The notes: generated by a model not told the origin, from the sequence alone. Shown: positions 26,101 to 41,100, numbered from the stretch's first letter. The stretch: 64,000 nucleotides of DNA from Camarhynchus parvulus (GCF_901933205.1 NC_044581.1:10923501-10987500), one strand, 5' to 3'. Made by a program: numbers and translations.

Positions 26101-29100
26101 TAAAAGTAAACATGCAACATAGGTTAGCTCTGGAGTCCCAAGATGATCCAGTTCCTGAAACCCCCGGGGCACTCCAAAAGCTCCTCACCCTAAGGTATCC
26201 ACCCTGCTTGACCCAGCTGAGTCTGCAAAATATTTAAGAGGGCAGATTAAACTGATAGGAATGAAGACTACAAAATTCTTAGAATTTAATTTTTCCAATA
26301 GTGCTTTACTTTTGATACATGTGATATCTGTAAGAATATTCTCTTCTCTGCAAGTTCATTTAACTTCCAATTTCTCCCTGTGTAGTTTATCAAGCACACT
26401 GTATTGAAGCTACATGCCAAAATTTATAAAAACAGCATTTATAATCTAGAAAAATTCAGTTTGGAGTCAGAATGGATTACAAAGCTAGATAGAAGGTATG
26501 TCAGGCTATGCTTCAAAGTGAATACAGAATATTTTAGAATCTGTATTAAAATAATTCCTTTCAAAAGGACCCTCCTACAGTGATTTTATCTAAAGAGAAA
26601 ACAGAGCATTCTTGTTCCTGAATGAGAGAGTCCACACATGGACTTAATCAGTAAGAATTTTGTGTAGGCAGCAGAGGAGAACATTTTATTATCAGTAAGC
26701 AGTTTCCATTTTAATCAAGGATATAAAGTCTGAAGAGAAGACAATGTTTTAATCTACTTACCCAATTTTTGTTTTCTCTTTAATTTTGGATGAGGAACCA
26801 GTTTTCGGCTTTTTAGTCTCCTTATCCTTTGGTTTGGATTTAACTTTTCTACCCTTCTTTTCCTCTTTTCCTTCAGCTGAAACACTGGGGAAGTTTTCAG
26901 GGCTCATTACTCGTGGAATGTTTCTCTCTCCTCTCTCTTTTGCCTTTGCAATTGCTTCGGATATAATGCGATTTGCCTTCTCTTGTTTACTTTCCGAGTC
27001 TGTTTTTTTCTTCTGCTTCTTTTCAGACATTCCCCTCACCTGGGTATTCTGCAACTTAGTATATGATCCTGAACCATCAGTCTTCTTGGAAGGAGGCTGT
27101 AGCAAGAAACAAAAAGTAAATTAAATCCCCTTATTTTAAAGACAGAAAGAAAAAGTGCAAACATTTTTGGTAAGGATACACATTTTAAAAAAATGTAACT
27201 GTCAGGGACTTATGTGGACACAAAAAATGAGGAATTCCATTTATACCACAGAATTGCGTGGGTTCCAAAATAACTACATCAATTGTTGGTTTTAAACAAC
27301 CAATCCAAGTACTCAAAGTCGGTAAAAATTATCCTTCTGAAATTCTCTCCGCTGTCTCTCCACCTCTGTAATTAAAGAAACCAATCTTTAACCTTTGCAG
27401 CATTCCCATACATTTGACACACACATCCAACACCTCCAGTAAAATATGAAAAAGCAAAGAGCTCCCGAGGGTAACAGCATCAGTGTTTTGCCTTTGGAAG
27501 GATACCAGGACCACAGTTCCCCTAAAGCAGATGAATGATCAACAGGACTAACTCGGTGATGAACACAACAGATGCTCGAACAACACCGAGATTAAAAAAC
27601 AGACAAAAGATAAAACCAAAACTAAAATTACACAGCTCTATATCCATAAACGGATCAGAAAGCAGCGTTTCCTTTATTTAGATCAACATACATTTCACGC
27701 CTCGGATAAAAGACCTAACTTGTTTTTATCTTCGGGATTTTAATGCCCGTTTCATGGACGCAGAATTGTTTACGGGGCTGATGAGCTTCTCCTGCAGCCA
27801 GCCAGAAGACATGTTTTTGCTTTCCTCCCCTCCCCCTTTGAGGAATGGAAAGAATTTCCTATTCAAACACAAAACCCCAGCAGATAACAGTTATGTTACG
27901 TTCTCACCCGTAAATGCGCCTCTGCCTAGAGCAGGAAGAAAAGCCACCAGGAATTTCCAAACACATTTTCTGGGCAAACCCCGCGCACTTCCCGGGATTC
28001 ATGTTCTAGAGGAGCCTCATGGGCGGCGGGGGCGGGAGGCAGGGACGGGGCCGCTCCCGATGCCACCTTAAAGCCCCGGGGCTGGAACAAACAGCCGGCC
28101 CCAGCTCGGGAACAGCTCAAGATGGCGATGCGGCTCCCGCAGCAGCAGCCAGTAATAAGGAAGGTTATTCAATCCCATTAGCCTTTTAGCCCAAAGAACC
28201 CCTCCTCCTCCCACTCATTCAGGCTCTCACTTACCCTTCCTCTCGGCCTCTTCACTGAAGACATTTTTGGCGTCAGACAAAGACTTGCCCTCCGCTTTTC
28301 CAGCACCCCCGGCAGTGCTCAGGAGAAAAGCATGGGGAGAAGATTGCTAAATGGCCTATTTAGCGAGCGGCAGCCGGGCCGCGCTCAGCCCTCCCCGAGC
28401 GCTCGCCCGCTTCAGCAGCATCCCCGCGCCCTGCCCGGCGCGCACCCGTCGCCCCCGGCCCGGCCCGGCCCCGCCGTGCGCGGAGCGCCGGATCCCAACA
28501 AAGCGCGGAAAGAAACGCACAAAGCATCAAAAGGCATCAGCGCCAATATTAGCGCTGGTTAGACCCGCTCCCCGCGGAACTAGGCCAGCAGATGGTGCTA
28601 CCCGTCATTATTCCATTAGGCTCCACGTTTAACCCCCGCGGGGATCGGCTTTAACCCTTGCCGCTCCCCGCCCGCAGCGCCGCCCACAGCGGCTGCTCGC
28701 TCCCTGGAAAGCCGTGGGAACCGGGCGCTGTGTGCGCCGGACCCGCTGCACCGCAGCCCTGCGGCTCCAGCCCCGCGGAGGGCACGGCGGGACAGCGGCC
28801 GAATCCCAGCCTCTGGCCTCACAAACAGATTTTGCTCTACAATATACTTCTTGATTTTTTTAAAATTATTTTTCTTGCATTTACTTCATTACTATACGAT
28901 GGTAAGAGTGACTATAAATCATTTGCTGACAGGCTTCCCTGCTTCCTACAGAAAATGGAAGAACTGCTCGGTTTTATCCCTCTGCCTCTGCCCAGACCTG
29001 CGGGACCCTGCGGTGGAGACCACCTCGGGACACGGCTCTCTGGTAAGCGCCTCTTCATTCCCAGGTTGGGTTAAAGTGATATTTTAAAAAAATCAGACAA

Positions 29101-32100
29101 GTTTTAAAATATGTGTTGTCAACATATCAAATAAAACCAAAAAGAAGATTGGGGTTTTTGCAAGGTTATTAAAAAAAACAAGAAGCTTTTGACAGCATAG
29201 CTCCATCCTAGCAATACCCTTGATTCTCAAAAGCCACTCAAGAAGAATGAAGAAAGATCGGGACTTGATTTCTGTTCTTCTCCATATATACATATACCCT
29301 CATTTTGCAAGATATATGTTTTTCCATAGAAAATTTAAAATATGGCAAAGATTTTGAGATTAAGATCAGTCATTATTCTAAAAGGTAATTTCACTTCTAT
29401 TTAAGATTAATTTCAAAATTAAAGTGCCTTGTCCAGTAGAAACACTAGTGGCACCAATAATTTAAATTGATTATTTTTTTAACAATACCACTTAAATTCA
29501 AGGATATTTCTGTAAATATGAAGCAGCATCACAAGGACAATTATCACATTTTAATTTTACTTTTGAAAACTCTAGCCAAGATGTTTCTACATTATGCTTA
29601 CAGTAACTACAGTAAATTACAGGGATTTATCATTTAGGGTGATTATTTCATATCTTGGTAAAAATGGTAACTAATCAACTATTTTACATTTTGAGATCAG
29701 CTAAACAAAAAAAAATATTCCTAATGTATCCTGGGTATAATTTTAGCTCTAAAAGCCAAATGCTACTAAAGCCAGTAGTGTTACATTGGTCAGTTCTTGA
29801 ACGTTCCTGGGCCAGAAAAAAACAAACAAAAAATGCTTAATAATTAAGTAGGTAATCCAGAAATGGTGGCTTTTTTGTGAATCCTTTTACAGTCTCTTTC
29901 TAGATATTTTATCCTTTTAAAACAAAGTTTCTTTGCTGCATTTTCTCAGAGATCAAAGCTGCTTCCCAATTTATTCCTCAACACCATTTACTACACTCTT
30001 ACTGTAGAACTGTGAGTATGCTGGCCGAGGCTCCTCTATGTTATAATTCCTCTGCGTCTTGCTCTGTACTATCCCTTCCGAGTTCTGTCTCCTGCACTGC
30101 ACAAACATTAAGCTATTTGTTAGAAATCCCAGACCATGGGGGTTTTTTGATTTTGCTATGACATTTCTAACCACATGGAAATGACATTCATGAAGATGTA
30201 GGAAGGCACCAGCCAGCCATTCTAAGCCAAATAAATCTGTAATGAAACCTTCATCAAGAAAGTCACCATTGTCACAAAAACCAAAACTGGAAAGCAACAC
30301 AAGTGTTTTGATATTAGAATGTGAACCATGCTTGCACTACAGAGGGCAGGATCTGTGTGTACTTAGCAACAAAAGCCATTTAATCCAGCAGCTCTTTTAT
30401 TCTGCTAATAATTTCATTATTTGAAAACAGGCACAACTATAAAATGATTGAACAGTTGTAAATCATCATGCACATGAAAAACATTTCAAAGGTTCTCGAG
30501 CATCTACCAAAAAAAAGGGCAAAGCCTTTTGCAAGCTGAAAACACCCCTCCCCCTCAGTGAGACGGAACGCAGATAAAACATCCTATAGGAATATATCCT
30601 CACCAGTGGCTTACAAACCTATTCCATCTAGGATAAGAAAGAAATTTTTAACTGACAAACATATAGGTGACGGTGGAAAGGAAAACCCTGAGGCCACCGG
30701 GGTTTAAAACCTGAAGATTTTATTTGGAAAAATAGGTTTGTACTTTTCACGATTGCGAAGATAATCATCCAAACATGAGCGAATGCAAAGCAATGCAATG
30801 TTGTCCTTTGAGTCTGCACAGAGGGAGCTCCAGGGTATCTGCTGCTGCTAATGGCTTTGCCAAGCAGCAGCCGAGTGCAGGAAACAAGCCTCCTGTCAGT
30901 TCCCTGCTGCTCCACACAATCCTCTGGGCAGCAGGGAAATTGGCAGGAATCACCTCAAATTCACACCAAAGCTGCTGCCTGCAAAAGCCATCAGCAACAG
31001 CAGCAGGTATGGGCCCTGGTGGTGCTCACACCACAGAGCTGGCCCCGAAAAACACTCAGGGAACAGATCAGACAACAGCTGTAGAATTCCCCACACATGC
31101 CCTGATCCCCAGCCAGGGGAGCATCTTTTTGGCACTATTCAAGGGAATTTGACATGCTGTCTCACAGGAGTAGAAGGTATACCCTACACATATCTGAATG
31201 ATTTCTTAGTTAAACAATGTAAAAGCAGTGAAGTTACCAAGGAATATCGAGAAGCAGAATCATGACAGCATCTTTCCAATAGCCAACAGTACTCTGCTGA
31301 GTAGGCTTTTTGAAGAAAGGCATTTCCTCCAACCACTTTGTTGTGGTTGCTTAGGACATGCATTTGAAGACCTTCACTGGCATAACAGTCCTTCCCCCAG
31401 CAAGGACAAACCACCATCCTCAAAACTTACAGACATCAGGTTTTTCTCCTCTAAAGCCTAAACGCATTTTCCACAACAAGTCCTTCCTTCACATCCTCTG
31501 CATATCACTACAGAGGTAGCCCCAAGGAGAAAGCGAGTTTAACGCCAAAACTACTTCTACGTCCTAGAAAACCCTCCCAAATCCTGCCTTATCTGTTCCA
31601 ATAGTAAAACATGGCTTCCACTGTAAGAACACCTTTCCTGCAGTAGGTATGGCCATTCACAATACAGTAGCATTATTTTCAATTCTGTGTGTGCACAAAC
31701 CTTTCAGACTAAGTATCTCCCTGAAGTCACGCCCATTCTTGATATATTCTAGGAGCTGACATGCTTTTCTCTGAAATTTTAACAAGTCACACATTTGTGA
31801 TTGAATTATACAAGGCACTTCATTGAAATAATGTTTTTCACTTGTGGATCTACCGACCACTTAGATTAGCTACCTAACAGCTAAATCATAAGCTAAGAGC
31901 ATTAAGAGCTAAATTGTGACCCTAAGGAGTGTAACAACAGAAAGCTAAGGTTTACATGCCTTGAGTGGCTCTTTCACTCCTGCTGGTAGCAGTACACACC
32001 TGCAGGACGATGCTCACACCAAGTACTGTCTGCCTTGAAAGCCTAACAAGTTCCTGACAGTCCATCAGGTCCTCAGGAAATCAAGATGACCTTGACATCA

Positions 32101-35100
32101 ACTGCACTAAAAGCAGCTAAAATTAGCCACCTGGAAACTTGATCTTCATGCATTACTACATCACCTTTGTTCACATTTATTACTAAACAAGGCATCTCTG
32201 TGCATGTCGAGTCAACAAACAGGATGAATATCAGAACCAGAGTACAGATAAATAAATTTCATTACTTAAAATAATCAATAGTTTGGAGACTTTGTCCAAG
32301 TTAGCTTCTCATTTTTCACATTATAATCACATGAAAACTGCAGTTGCTTTTAACTCATTGCAGTGAAAAATCTTAAAGGTATATTCATTCATCATTTGAA
32401 TTATAAAATTGTATTTAGGAATGCAACTTTTAAAAACCCCCAAAGCATGAACTCAACTCAGTGACTTCTGAATTCCATACTAGCACTCTGAACTTCTTTC
32501 CTCTAGAATAGTCTGCAGAAATAAGTCCTCTCGTGACTTTTAATGGTCGATTTATAATTAAAAAGGTTATCTATTAAAAAAAACCCCAAAAACTCACAGC
32601 CTTGACAGAGTCCATCTGTAGAAGATTACCTACAATATCCATATTTATCACCCCACATGTATGCAGAAAAACACTGCCTTTGCTGAATGGCAATCCCAGC
32701 AAAAGATGTAGTTTTCTTTAGACAGTAAACTGAAATGAGATTTTCAGTTAATCAGGCTACTTCTGCACAACTAATGGGAAAATCACCTAAATATGCAGGA
32801 GGGTTTCTTTTCTCCAGAGACAACTCCCTCCAGAGTTCCTTCTGAACTGCTATTTATTTTCTTGTTCAACAGTTGCCCCACACCATCTGCATTTAATAGA
32901 AACAGAATTTCAAGACATAGATTTATGAAACCTACCCCAATATAAAATAGACATGTACAGATAGATTAAAAAAAAACAACAAAACAAAAAGACACCAGGG
33001 AGAGTGTTTTTCATCTTCCATACTTGTTATCTATAATGTTGGTAAATGAATGGCTGACAATTACAGCACTGTGGCCAGACAACAGTTTTTATCTGTGTAA
33101 CAGTCACTTCAGAACATACATCTGTGATTTGGGGTGTGAATGTGGTTTATGCCTCACAAGGCACTTAGCATCATGCTTGCAACCACGTTTTAAATTTCTG
33201 TGGAAATGAAAACGCTAATGGAAGGGTCAGCAACCTTAAACTAGTCATGTTTCTAAGATGGAACATGCACCTGTTGGCACGTCACACTCTCTCTGCATAA
33301 TGTGTTGTTTCACATCTCAGTGCTGCAGAACCCAGTAATAGTATCACTAATCATGTTTTGCCACCAATATAGTGAAGATACCATAGCTGGCATTAGTAGC
33401 AGCTTCTTAACCAGTGACCTGCCTTATCATTCATGGGGGGAAGATCAAGCCATGTCCATGGAAGCAGCTGCTAAGCTGGGCCTGCAGCAGAGGCAGCATT
33501 GGAAGTTACAGGATGAGTCTGCAGCACACATTTTGCTTCCATTTGGAAGAGATTGTTTGAAGAAAGTATTTTGGGGCTCAGTGCCAAATATAGTTAGAAT
33601 CTTTTGCTGAATATTTAGTAGTGGTATGAAAACTGTGTGTAATTTGCACGGGAACTCTTAAAGGAGGCACTATGTACTGGAGCATGCTAAATTGCCAGGA
33701 AATGAAAGAAATTGAGAACTTCATCCTGCTTGCTCTGCCAGGCTGCTGCATTTAATGTGTTTCAGTTTTCAGTGGCTTGGTGTTCTGTGCCCATCAGGTA
33801 CCCACTTTTCTTCGGTTCCAATCTGTAATGTAAGAGCTATTTGGAAAATGGCAGACAATGCCAACACAAGCTACTGCCTCAGCAAAACTTGTCAGTGTTC
33901 TCTTTCACAGGCAGAGCCAGAACATGTAAGGCTAAGCCTGCAGGTAAGGCTGATCCCTAAGGGCACACTTGTGGTGCACTATGGCAGTATCACTATAATT
34001 ACCAGGAGAAAACCATGGGCTCCTGTCTCTGAAAAAAATGTTATTATCAAATCCAAGACACCTGGTAGATGCACCACCAGTGAGTTACTAAGCTCAGATC
34101 AAATTCACAGTCATGCCATACCTCTACCTCTATTTTAATATTTTCTTCTTTAAACTAAGGGCCAAAATAGTCTAGCAAAAACCTTATTCTTTCTTGCATT
34201 CTTGCCTAATCCTAACCATACAAATTTTGCAATTACTTGACTCCTTAAGCAACAAAGATGACTAAACTTCTACTCTATAAAAAGGCAATTCAGGTTTCAG
34301 TTCACTGTTTGAAACAAGTCTTATGTGGGCATCTGGAAATAAATCTGTAAAATACTTAAATAAATAGTTACAGACAAGAAAAATCAAAGAGATATTTCTG
34401 TTTTAAAAAAAGTAGCCATTAGGGTTCAAAATCCCTAGTAAAGCTCTAAAATATCTTTGATCCACTGAAATCTAACATCATCCAACACCTTCTTGGACAG
34501 TACAGATAAGAATTTGCTTCTTCTGGAACACATGCACATACATATGCCTGATTTTACAATTGGAAAAGATTATTTAACATGTAAAGCCAGATAGCTTCTA
34601 TCCCCAGCTTTTTTTTAATGGCCTTTTAAACTCCTGAAAAACATAACGTTAGCTGAAACTGCTCTAATTTAAGATGACAAAATCCCTTTAAATGATGATT
34701 TAAAGGTAAAATAATGAAGAATTGACTGCAGAAGTCTTCAGAACAGAAAACAAAATTGCAACAAACTCAAAATTCAACTGGATTTTTAAAAGTTGCCACT
34801 TACCCACCCATGTTCTATATGACCACCACTTTTGTATGCCACTGAGAGAGTTATTTTCTCATGGGTTTTTTCTTACCAAACAGAGAAGAAGACAAGACAA
34901 AAACCCACCCAAAACTACCTTCAGAAAGAACATCACATGAAGAGCTTTCCCATTAGTCCTAACATCCAACACAGCTTCACAATATATCACAAACAAGCCA
35001 ATATATCACAAGCACGCCAATCACACTAAAGACCAGCACAGCCTCCATCTCTGGAGCAAGAAAAAGCAACAGGACTTTAATGGTCCTTGGTTCTTGTTAA

Positions 35101-38100
35101 AATTTCAGTTCCAGTGTTCCCTCTACATCTCTCATGGAAGTGGACTTGTAAGAACACATTTTTCTGATTGAAACAAAACCCACTTTCATCCCTAGAAAGT
35201 TTACTGCTGTCAGTATTTCCTTCCACTATCCCCCAGTTGTTCCACTCTCTCTCAGTTTGTTATCAGCCCAGACAGAGAAGACATTCCAGATGTGAAGGGT
35301 TGTAAACTGCACAACCCTCCATGGTCTATTCTTGGTACTCTTGTGCTACTTGGAGGAGTCACTGAACCCGCTGAAGGGATCAAAGGAAGGGCAGGTGGGC
35401 AAGAACTCTCCAAAGCAGCAGGAAGCTGCCCACCTTTTGTCTCTGCCTCACTTCTGCAAATACCTACAGAAAGGGAAGTCAGGCTAGGTCAGAGAAACAG
35501 CCACACACTGGACAAAACACAGAGGTGGGTTTTCTTCCACAGCATGCTTCAACAGCCCAATTTACCAAATTCTGCTCACATTTTATAATACATTGAGTGC
35601 AATGGTAAAAACCACTTCAATTAGAAGCTAAGTGAACCAGCTTATTCAAAGTATAAAGGCTACTGGAAAAACATGCTGCAATGGATCACTATCTTGGTCA
35701 GTCCCCAGGAAATGATCCTATGATAATATTGGCAGCCTTCTTTTTAACTTTTTCCTGTTTTTAAAGTATGCATTTTCAGTGCTTGTTTGTAGCAGAACAA
35801 TGAAGTATTGTTGACAGGATGACAGATGTGAAAAATAGGTATCATTTGATTAAGAGGGAAATACCAATCACGAAAGAGCTTTAAATCAAAACAGATTGCA
35901 TATTCAGAAAGGCTAGCATGTAACAACTCTCTGTGCAATAGTTTTATTCCCTAGAAGCAGTTAAGTTTAAAAGTTTACTTAATCTTTGAACATGGCTTTT
36001 TTTTTTGTAGTACTCAGTACTTTACAGAGTATCCAAAATATTTTCAGCATTCAAAATTTCAGTGAGATTAAAAAAACCCAGCACTTAACATTAAACACAG
36101 CACTTAGCACTAAAACATATATGACAGAAATTGGGAAAATTATTTTTAACATCAACAGCTGGGGAGTCACTAATATCAGTACTGACTGCACAGCATATTT
36201 CCATTTAAATCAAAGAGGGGGCATAGTTCTTCCACTTCAATTCAAAACAACTTACATATTTTTTGTTTCAGCTTCAATGAACTATTTTAACAGCTTTTTA
36301 TGCCAGAATCTTCAGTTCAAAAGAGTCCTTTAGCATATATGCTAACCTAATGAAACTACTCCCCTAGAATCTAGTTTTCTCAATTAAATATTCATTAACA
36401 AAATCCTTCCCCCTAGTTAAGGAGTAAAACAAGATGCCTAAAGAAAAGGAATTTATCAAAAAGGGTGACGGTTCAAAAATAAAAAGTTCCAAGTCAGAGG
36501 ATACTACTGGAGAACAACAGTTTGATTTCAGGCAAATGAAACCCAAAAGCAAACAAACCAAACTGTTTTTTCCCCAAAATAAATTTCTATAAGATTTCTA
36601 GAGAAAGAATAGCATCCAAGAGCTTCACAGTAATAACCACAAAATAACTTTTGGTAAGCATCAAAAAGAAGTAAGCATCAAAAAAAAAGTTGCAAGACAG
36701 GTTTCAAAAAATTACTGCTATGGTTATGTTTCTAACCTCAACTGAGTCTGGCTACTAGCAGAAGTGCCAGGACTAGCCCCACTATAAAGGCCAAGAAAAG
36801 AGAAATTCTTATCTTCAACAGAGCTGCAGTCAGCAGAAGCTGTCACCAGCACAGAGCAGAGTGACAGCCTGGTTAGAGACCAGTGTGCTGCCAAGGGCAT
36901 CCCCAAGCACCATCATGAGCAGGAGCCCCTCTGTACCTTTGTCCCCAGCAAGCAAGGCTGGGTCACCATTTCTGAAATCTAAAATCACTCCAAGCCTGAA
37001 CACCATTGCAATTAAACCACATGAAGTCAGCAAGCACACTGGGCAGGCACCAGAAAACACATCTCCTGTGTGGTGCTGGAGTTGATCAGATTTCAAACAC
37101 TACAGGATTGCACGTCAAGGAATCCTCCAAAGGATGATATAAATAGGAGCTACAATACAGACACATCAAAATAAATTTGCCTAATCTAGTTTAAAAATTG
37201 TTCTTACTGAACTCAGAGACAGTAAGACACATGTCTGGTTTTGTCACTCAGATGTTCCTTAAATAATTTACCTGCCTTCCCTGTGATGGCTTGGGTTCTC
37301 TAACAGCTGGTTTCTGCTTTTAAGAGTTTCAAGGACCAAAGTTCCTGCTACAACAAAGCTTACACATCAGGCTGAGCCATACCTAGACCTAATGGACAAC
37401 TGCTGCAATGACTTAAAAAACAATGCACGTGCACTGCGTCTTCTTATCCTTCTGAGGAATACAAACAGGTACTGGAAGCCATAGTATGTTGCAAGTCTCA
37501 AAAAGCACAAGAGTTATGCTTTTCTTGTGAGTTTGCTTAAAATATGATTAAAGAAATCTCTGTATTGTGGTGCTCATTATAAAAATAAGGTACAGTGAAA
37601 CAATTCCTTTTAAGATTACTTAAGATTATTTTAAAAACCTATCAGTAGGACTATTGTTTTGAAACGATGTTTCAAACTCTGAGAAAATACAAAAAAATCT
37701 CAGAACCACAATATTTGCAATGGCTTCTTTAACACTTAGGCTAGCTTCTCTTTTCTTTCCAAGATATCAACTATAACTAAATTGTGAGGTCATGAGTATC
37801 TCTTAAAAGAGGCTATGAAATTAATTCTGGTTTGCAATTCAATATGCTGCTCAACAGCATTATGTACACATACATGATATGCTACTAACATTGAAATTAT
37901 TTTCAAATACAGGCTAACTCCTGAGCAGGCAGTATGTAAAAGATGGGAACAGTTTCAGGAGATATAAATTAAAATGCTTGCCCTTCACAGTAAGATATCA
38001 AGGGAACAAAAAACTCAAGTACAAATACAAGCCAAATAGTCCACACAAAAGAAAACCTGCCACATTTATGAAAGAAAAATCAATCTCTGCTACAAATTAC

Positions 38101-41100
38101 ACAGCTTTCAAAAGTGTAAGACTTGTCATCTTTTCTAGCCTAAAGCTACATTCCTAGCTTCATTTATCATGCTTACTGAAATCAGCATTAGAATTCTCGG
38201 TCTCATCATCCTAAGAATCCCACTAATTTATATTTATTAGCCTTAAGAGTTCCCAAATTCAATCCACTCAGCACCTGATGATAAACACTCTCTTAGAAAT
38301 CTGTGTAACCAGGAAATTGAGCAATTTTTTTAAAACCTGATAATAAACAAAGAAAACAATACCTCTCCAGATGTGGGAGGCTGTTTGGGAAACAAAGGGT
38401 TGAAAATTATTCTGATCTGTCTATATATTTAGAAGTAACATAACAGCTAAAAGAAATTGCAAAACCTGAGTGCACAAAACACACAGGCATCTGAAGAAAA
38501 GCCACATGAATTCCAAATGTATCAGATTGTCTGGCTTCAAAACCACACTACTGGTTAACATCTTTACAAGTTCTGCTGCTCTTTCAGTAATAACACTTCA
38601 CTAACACTTCATCAAGTGTTGATTTTCTATAAAATGTCTCAAGATAAAATGCTGCTCTGGAAGTTTTACAGGCAATGGTATGTTCTTAGCCACTCAAAAA
38701 TGCAGAATCTAGATAACAGTGTTAGTTAAAGCAGGTTAGTGGCTACTGGAGCCAATGGACAGTGCCACAGTGAGTCCACTTGCACTGTCTTTGCATTTAG
38801 TGCTGGAGGCCCACACACAATTATTTTGCCTGTACTGGAGAAAATAATGCCTCCACTCCTTCCTCTGTCACAGAATCACAGAATGGCTGAGGTTGGAAGG
38901 GAGCTCTGGGGATCATGTAGCTCAACCCCCTAGGACAGGCTGCAAAGGGTGGTGTCCAGACAGTTCTTGAGTAGGAGCCTCCAGAAGTTCTCAGGGCAGC
39001 CTGTTCCAGAGCTGTCACCCTCCCAGTAAAGCAGCTGTTCTTCATCCTTAGATGGAAGCTCCTGAGTTTCAGTTTGTGCCCCTTGTCCTGTCACTGGGCA
39101 CCACTGGAATGAGCCTGGCCCCGTGCTCATGACACCTTCAGGTGTTTGTGTGCATTGACCAACTGCCCTGCACTGTGCTAGGGAACCTGATCCTGTGCAA
39201 CTGAGAACTGAACCAGAACTTGGATTCTGGAAAAACACTCTTGACAAAAAAAGGGCAAAGTTTCTCTGTACCTGAAGAAGTTTCCCAGTGCAGTTCATAG
39301 CCCAAATGTTGCATTAACACAAGACAAAATGAAAGAATAAGAGCTTTTTTTTAAAAAAACTTTCCTGATAATTTATTAGAGTTTAGGCATATATTGAACT
39401 ATAGCTTTAATAGCCTATAGAATGGGTTGCTGTCTTTAAAAGATAATTTAACATGGATTTTGTTTTCTATGTAATTAGGTACCACTTCTTCCAGATGCTA
39501 AGATTGCACAATTATATCTGTACTCTCACATTAATTAATTGCTTTGTAGTTTTTCAATGTTAAAAAGACACCTATTTCTAAATAGTTATTTAGATTATTC
39601 AACCACACTTACCCTGCATTATCATTAAAAAAATAATATCAATTCAACTTATTTTTATCAACTAGTCTCACCTTGCTATTTTACTCCTGCAATTTGACCC
39701 AGCCAGAAGCTTTCTTCCTATGCCTGCCATCTGTTAACTAATTTTTACAAAAATGCTTCTCTTTTGGCACATTTCAAAGACAATTATAGTACTTATTTAA
39801 TGAGTGTGCAATTATCTCAGGAAAAAATATATTATTATATTATGACAATCATTAAAACAGCAAGTGTTTAATTTTAAAGAGCAAACATACACAAAGAATT
39901 GGACAGCCTAATTATTTGACAAGTGATGAAGGTTGAGAGAGACCTTCTCAATAAAGGTTTAAGAAAAGCATTCATGATAGCAAAAAGATCCAAAAAATTG
40001 TGGAAAAAAATTAATTCCACTCAACAGAAATTACTAAGAAACTCATAAAGCATTTAAAACTGTAAAACAGATACTCTGGCACATTTTCAGTTTTCTGAAA
40101 AACCCAACAATTTTTGTCTTTCCCTTACTACAGTTTTATTTTGAAAGCCAAAACAGGGGAAATGAAAATAGAGACAATAAAAATTATACTCATCAATAAA
40201 TGTGTTACAAATTTATCTCACAAACATGTACTTTCTTTCCCCAACCTAAGCAATTTGCAAATTAAAAAAATAAAATTTATAAAAGGTTTATGTAAAACAT
40301 ATATAATATCTACAAAAGCAACTATAAATTGAACTATAAATAAAGCTATCAAAACATTGCTCTTTACATGATTAATATGTCATTGGCAAAAAGCCATAGA
40401 TTAATAATGAAAACATTATATTATATACAGCTGTAATTTAGAACTTCATTCCAAGAACTGCACTACTTGGGCTCAGAGATGCTGCCCTGCTCTTCTCATT
40501 AACTCTGGGCATTTGACACAGCTTTGCCATGGTCAATCCCACCTGTTTGTGCAGGATTTTTTCAAATCACAGAAATTAAGCAAAAAAACCTGCAAAATAT
40601 TGCACAAAGGTGATCAGTGAAGGAATTGTTTTCATTACTTCAGCATAGATGATAAATTTATTAGGTGCAGGGAATTCTGCTGCCTCACTGTGGTACAGGA
40701 TTTACATTCCTATGAGGAAGGTAAAAAATGTTCTTGAGGCACAGAAAATTAAATCCAGTGCACACAACTTGTAGAAATGCTTAAAAAGAAACTTCAGGCA
40801 AAGATTTACATTTGTTAATATGCTGTCACCCATAAAATTGACCCTAATTAAAGGAAAAATATAGGAACATTAGATATGCTTAGTGGGAGTTATACCACTA
40901 CTATTCAACACTTTAAGAAGAATAATCCATGTTAGGGTTATGAAGGTTTTTTTAAAATTACAAGATATGATTTGTAATGAACCCAAATGCTTACTGGAAC
41001 AGACATCTAGATTTCCAATCATAGAATCATTAAGGTTGGAAAAGACTCCCAAAATCATCAAGTCCAACTTTTGACTAGATACAAAGATGTGAAATGATGC

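Larger units (their letters stand above)
17559..26761 (-). other. CHD9: CHD9 intron between coding exons 2 and 3 (9.2 kb)
   Basis: AT-rich. It contains the diverged CR1 at 19592, the minisatellite at 21763, a poly-A run at 23655 and TA-rich sequence near 24180-24220. No gene is seen on either strand. Confidence 0.88.

Noticed and set aside
26786..27124. Plus-strand 112-codon open frame
   Set aside because: It is the complement of the CHD9 lysine-rich exon; the minus strand matches CHD9 and has splice signals.
28332..29074. Plus-strand open frames of 76-138 codons at the internal CpG island
   Set aside because: Composition-driven and Pro/Ala/Arg-rich; they overlap each other in different frames and lack supporting splice sites.
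33302..34138. Plus-strand open frames of 102 and 127 codons in the large intron
   Set aside because: No recognisable protein, no poly-A or paralogue evidence for a retrocopy, and no splice structure; consistent with chance.
38930..39320. Minus-strand open frames of 60-122 codons
   Set aside because: They fall in a truncated CR1 3' region, which is noncoding sequence.
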